DNA from: Lumnitzera littorea | Taxonomy: Eukaryota > Streptophyta > Magnoliopsida > Myrtales > Combretaceae | Length of the DNA: 64,000 nt | Assembly (NCBI GenBank): GCA_024138015.1 | Contig: JAMXBB010000011.1 | Span: forward strand, 74,437,696 to 74,501,695 | Direction: 5' to 3' | Part shown: one piece after another, positions 60,301 to 64,000 of the stretch | How the letters are laid out: each line of letters begins with the position of its first letter | Numbering within the stretch: the first letter of the stretch is position 1 | Program-made: the position numbers and the translations under genes | The notes under the pieces: generated by a model | What the model was told of the DNA's origin: nothing | Database searches by the model: none | The model's input: only the letters and a program-made list of their open reading frames with translations

Positions 60301-61000
60301 TAACAAGCTCCGTTGACCAATAATGGTGATAACCTTAACGTGCTTTTTCAAGGTCCAAAATGTTGTAGCATTAGTCTCATTGACCCTTGAAATACAAATG
60401 ACTAGAAGCCTATATTTTTTTGCTACATTTCTTTTCCCCAATGCTACTTGAATTTCTTGATGACTTTGTGTAATATTTAAGTTGCTAAACTACTATTAGG
60501 AAGGGTCATGGGATTTTATAGATAAACCAACCGATGCAAACTTACTCCAACCACTTGTACTTCTAATAATTGTCTAGGTAGACTTTATAAAGTATGTGTC
60601 CTCAAAGTATATTTTATTAAAATTAGTCCATGCTAATTCTTTTACCTATTACCTCGTAAATTGTGAAGTTATTTTTTTTCCATTTCACATGTACTTGTAA
60701 GGGATCCCTAATAATTTATGGTTATAGTATATTATGCTTATACTTACAGACGTACGTATATATATATTCTAAATCCTATTACTAACTTACTATGCCCATG
60801 TACATATATTCTTCATCGTTTCCATGTCTCGCTACTTTGAAGTCAAAATTTAATTTAATTTAATTAGCTTTTCTTCCTATGCATTTATTGCAATTTTTTA
60901 TTATTTTTAATACATTGTAACGATATATTCCGATAAGATATTATATTAGCATTTATGGAGCTAAGATTATACTATATATATTCACAACACCTATATTATA
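57344..61000 (-). repeat. LTR-like block, minus-oriented, right end uncertain
   Basis: The left end TGTGACGACCCTAAAAGG resembles the LTR ends at 6617 (TGTAACATCCCGAAACC) and 20358 (TGTCACATCCCAAATTCC). A minus-strand TATA box (TATAAAAT, 60513-60520) lies where a U3 promoter would be if the block ends near 60.9 kb. No gag or pol was seen. The ends and family are inferred, and it may contain further insertions. Confidence 0.4.
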
Positions 61001-61092
61001 TTTAGAAGCCATATCTTATAACGTTATTATTTTTATAAAACCATTAATTTATCCCCAACATTTCATTATGTCACGTTGCTCACTTTATAATG

Positions 61093-61126
<34 letters not shown>

Positions 61127-61479
61127 TATATATCGTTTCTTGTCACTTGATTGGACTCTATCACGTAAATAATTTATTTGTTTTTGTATGTATGTGTGTA
61201 TATATATGTTAAAGCTTGTTTCATGTGTTTCTTGATAAGTAATAAATATTATGTTTCATTTTAGATATACTATTATTTTATTATGTTATTTTCCTAGATC
61301 CAAGCTCGGGTAACCATTCTTACCAATTTCTTAATCTTTATTGCTAAATTCAAATCTAATCATACAACTTTTGCAATCTCTCCAACATACCAATCCTAAA
61401 TTACATGAACTTATATTTCCACTCAAACAAATATCTCTTTTGATCACACTAAATTTGAGTACTAGGTTCAATTGTTAAT

Positions 61480-64000
61480 TTTATGGGGTCTCACATCTAG
61501 TGCCTAATGATCTTATAACCTAGGAAGAGGTTATGTTGTACATGTACACTATACAAAAATTTAAATAATAATAATAATAATCTCAACCCTCATAAGACCC
61601 CTCCTTCCTATACATATGATATGACAACCAATATATCTTAGATGATGCATGGTATGCATGGCCATTTATTTTAATAAGCCAAATATAATTAAGTTTGCTT
61701 TACTTAAGTGGCTAAACAACCGTCATAAACAATCATCATATCAGAAAAAAAAAATATTAACTCATCACTCACTCAATTATGTTCATATATGTTATAATGT
61801 TTGGTAGTTAAGGCAAGTAATAATCAATCACATGCACAATAACCAATTCCCTATGCATCCAGCTGATAGTAATTATATGATTAAGTATAGCCAATCTATA
61901 AGCACAATCAGTATAACAGTCATCATAATATTCACCTAGTCAAGTCGTCCTATAGTCGTAGTAAGTTGAGGATAAGTCCTTGTCAAGGTCGATATCACCT
62001 GATATTAGTAAAGGAGAATAGTAATAAGTATTTGGATAACTACCTATCTAATTGTCTAAATTCTCAATAGTCCCTAATTACAAATAATAATTGTTTTTAT
62101 CGTAACTTTTTCATTTTAACTTCGATTTTCATATTCTTATAGTAGATTTCTATAATTTTCAGACGTACTTTTTCGTAGTGGGATCCGTTTTGATAGGTAA
62201 GACTCGCATCATATAGTATCGAGCCATAAAATTATAGGTCTCCTTTATTTTGGGCTTTCTTCGTTTTGTATCTTCTTGTATAATTTTTAGTTTATATCAA
62301 GTTTCTATTTCTTGTTGGGCCTCAAATTCATACATGGGCTTAAACCATAAGATTTACATTCATTCATTGGCCCATTTCCAATCTCTTAATTCAAATTCTT
62401 GAATGATAAGCTTATGATCTTATTTTATGTCAATTTCTGAAATGAGTTTATGTATTGTTCTAATGGGCTTAGGGAAATCTTAATAGCCTTTAGAGAGACA
62501 TTTTACTTTACATGTACACCTGACTTATAAATGTTTTTTAGGCATATCTTGTGATTCTTGACCTAATTTGTGACATTTAGGCCTCTTTGTCCATTTAAGG
62601 CTTAATACTCAAATTCAACTTGTTTGTTTGGACCTAAGTCTCAACTTAATATATTTTATTTATATATTTTTCTATTGCATTAGGTTTGGTTGAGAAGGTC
62701 AATGGGTTATGCGGTCCATTTCCAAGCCTAAATTCATGTTTTCTAGTCCATAATTTAGTCTAAGGTCTTAAACTAGTAACCATCTAAATTAAACATGTCA
62801 TGATCCTTTATTAGTGCTTCTTAATCATCACTTAATATAAAAGATTATGCGAGGTTAGCCACATGCTCTCCTTGCCATGACCTTCATGTGCCTATTCATA
62901 GGGCTATCTTTTAATTATTCTAGTGATAACCATAACTAATTGTCTAATGATCTTTTAATAACGTTTTTAGCTAGAACACCAAAAGGAAAATAAAAATATA
63001 TACCTAAGATTTTGTCTTTCTAATCTCATTTATACATGGATCATAAGCTAGGTGTTGTATTTTTAATACTTTTTCTTGTGTAAAAGGTGATATTACTACA
63101 AGATCATATGATATACATAAAGACTACATTATTACTTGTAATATCCTTTAAATCGTACATGTTACAAATCTTTACATAAATAATTTCTACAAGAAAATAC
63201 ACTTTTTTTTCTTTTTACATGTATTAATTATTTTACTCCTATTACATGAAAATGCTAAGGTCACAATGATAAAACTTAAGAAAAGAAGGCTTTCGCTATG
63301 AGTTCGTGATAAAGCTAAGTTGTCTTCTCTTCCTAGCTTCAGTTTTGCTTCTATTGACGTCCCAGAAATGTGTCTTAACTGCTCTTAGATAAGTCCTTCC
63401 TATGCCTCTCCATGATGGTCAAAGATGGTGGTTAAAGAGGTGGTGGTTTAGAGCGTATAAGGGGGCTTTTAGAGGTGGCGTTTTGCTGCAACTTGGGGCA
63501 TTTTTGGTAGCTATTTTAGGTGGTGGCTCATGGCTATTCAAGGGCAGTTTGATGGTTGTTTTTGTGAGAAAAAAATAGAGGTGAAAGGAGGAGAAGTGGA
63601 TGTAGCAAATTTAGGATCTATAGGTTTAGTTTAGGGAGCTTTTGGAGTGATGAAAGGAGTGTTAGATGAGAAGAAAAATGAAGATGTTAAGCTAAAATTT
63701 TGAGACTTGAGTGCAAATTTTTTATAGGAGTTTGAGTGTTTAAGTTGAAAGGAAATGAATTAATAGAAGGCGTACTTGTGGGGATTGAATCCAATGTAGA
63801 GAAGAGTGTATTTGGGATGTGTATTGACATGATTTAGCTAAAAAAAAAATTCTACACACAAAGGTACCTTTTGTGGCAATAAGTCAACACATCAACCTAA
63901 AGTTGCATTAGCATGTGTGAGTTTTAACTAATTTTGAGAAGTTTATGTGTTGAGTGTGGTCTTATCATATTAGGAAAACTCACTAACGAGCTAGTTATAT
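61480..64000 (-). repeat. Second LTR-like block, running off the window
   Basis: The layout is similar to the preceding block, with a minus-strand TATAAAAA at 63719-63726 followed by a GC-richer leader-like stretch (63400-63560 contains GTGGTGG/GGTGGC words). Words such as 'ttgggcct', 'atgggctta' and 'ggcccattt' recur here and in the LTR at 21700-22200. No coding domain was found. It could instead be part of one larger LTR with the block to its left. Confidence 0.35.

Noticed and set aside
1..64000. CRISPR-like arrays, tRNA or rRNA genes, organelle DNA
   Set aside because: Repeats are microsatellites, LTRs or tandem duplications without regular spacers. No cloverleaf with conserved boxes or rRNA landmark was recognised by eye, though a tRNA scan could not be run.

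Overview
This is nuclear DNA of a flowering plant, most likely a eudicot. Two host genes with plant-type structure lie in strongly AT-rich DNA that is full of decayed retrotransposons and small inverted-repeat elements. The species cannot be named from the sequence. I see no bacterial operons, CRISPR array, rRNA or convincing tRNA.

Host genes. (1) 12216-18298 (+) is an apparently intact acetyl-CoA synthetase gene (plant ACS, plastid/glyoxysome type). I resolved 18 coding exons giving 764 codons with all AMP-forming motifs present. Two of its 17 introns need GC-AG splice sites, and one of these is 87 nt, in frame and free of stops. (2) 42559-43869 (-) is an uninterrupted 436-codon eRF1 (translation termination factor) reading frame with GTS, NIKS, YxCxxxF and GGQ intact. 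A leader intron and a G-quadruplex-type tract probably lie upstream of it. Nothing suggests that the two genes work together.

Layout. 1-9093: a minus-strand Ty3/gypsy chromovirus (Tekay/Del-like) with about 2.5 kb LTRs, cut by the window edge. 9094-12215: gene-poor DNA and degenerate tandem repeats before ACS. 18299-19412: ACS 3' end and a small inverted-repeat element. 19413-36558: a second chromovirus (+) with about 0.4 kb LTRs, broken open by nested insertions. One is a long LTR (20358-28313) that itself holds a solo LTR with a perfect 5-bp target duplication (22302-23528) and another LTR (24922-27929). The others are an unassigned block (28870-29820) and a further LTR (30651-33431). 36559-42300: simple repeats, a MITE, a tandem duplication and a possible gene fragment. 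42559-45660: eRF1 and its leader. 45700-49500: very AT-rich DNA with two old duplications. 49519-52348: a hairpin element and a 5'-truncated LINE with a perfect 15-bp target duplication. 52349-57343: AT-rich DNA with a compound palindrome and a Mutator-like MITE. 57344-64000: two minus-oriented LTR-like blocks.

The most notable points are the paired GC-AG introns in ACS with a retention-tolerant short intron, the GGGA tract in the eRF1 leader or promoter, the order of nested insertions that can be read from interrupted gag and pol frames, and the concentration of transition-type damage on catalytic residues of the dead retroelements. I did not find a convincing undescribed system.
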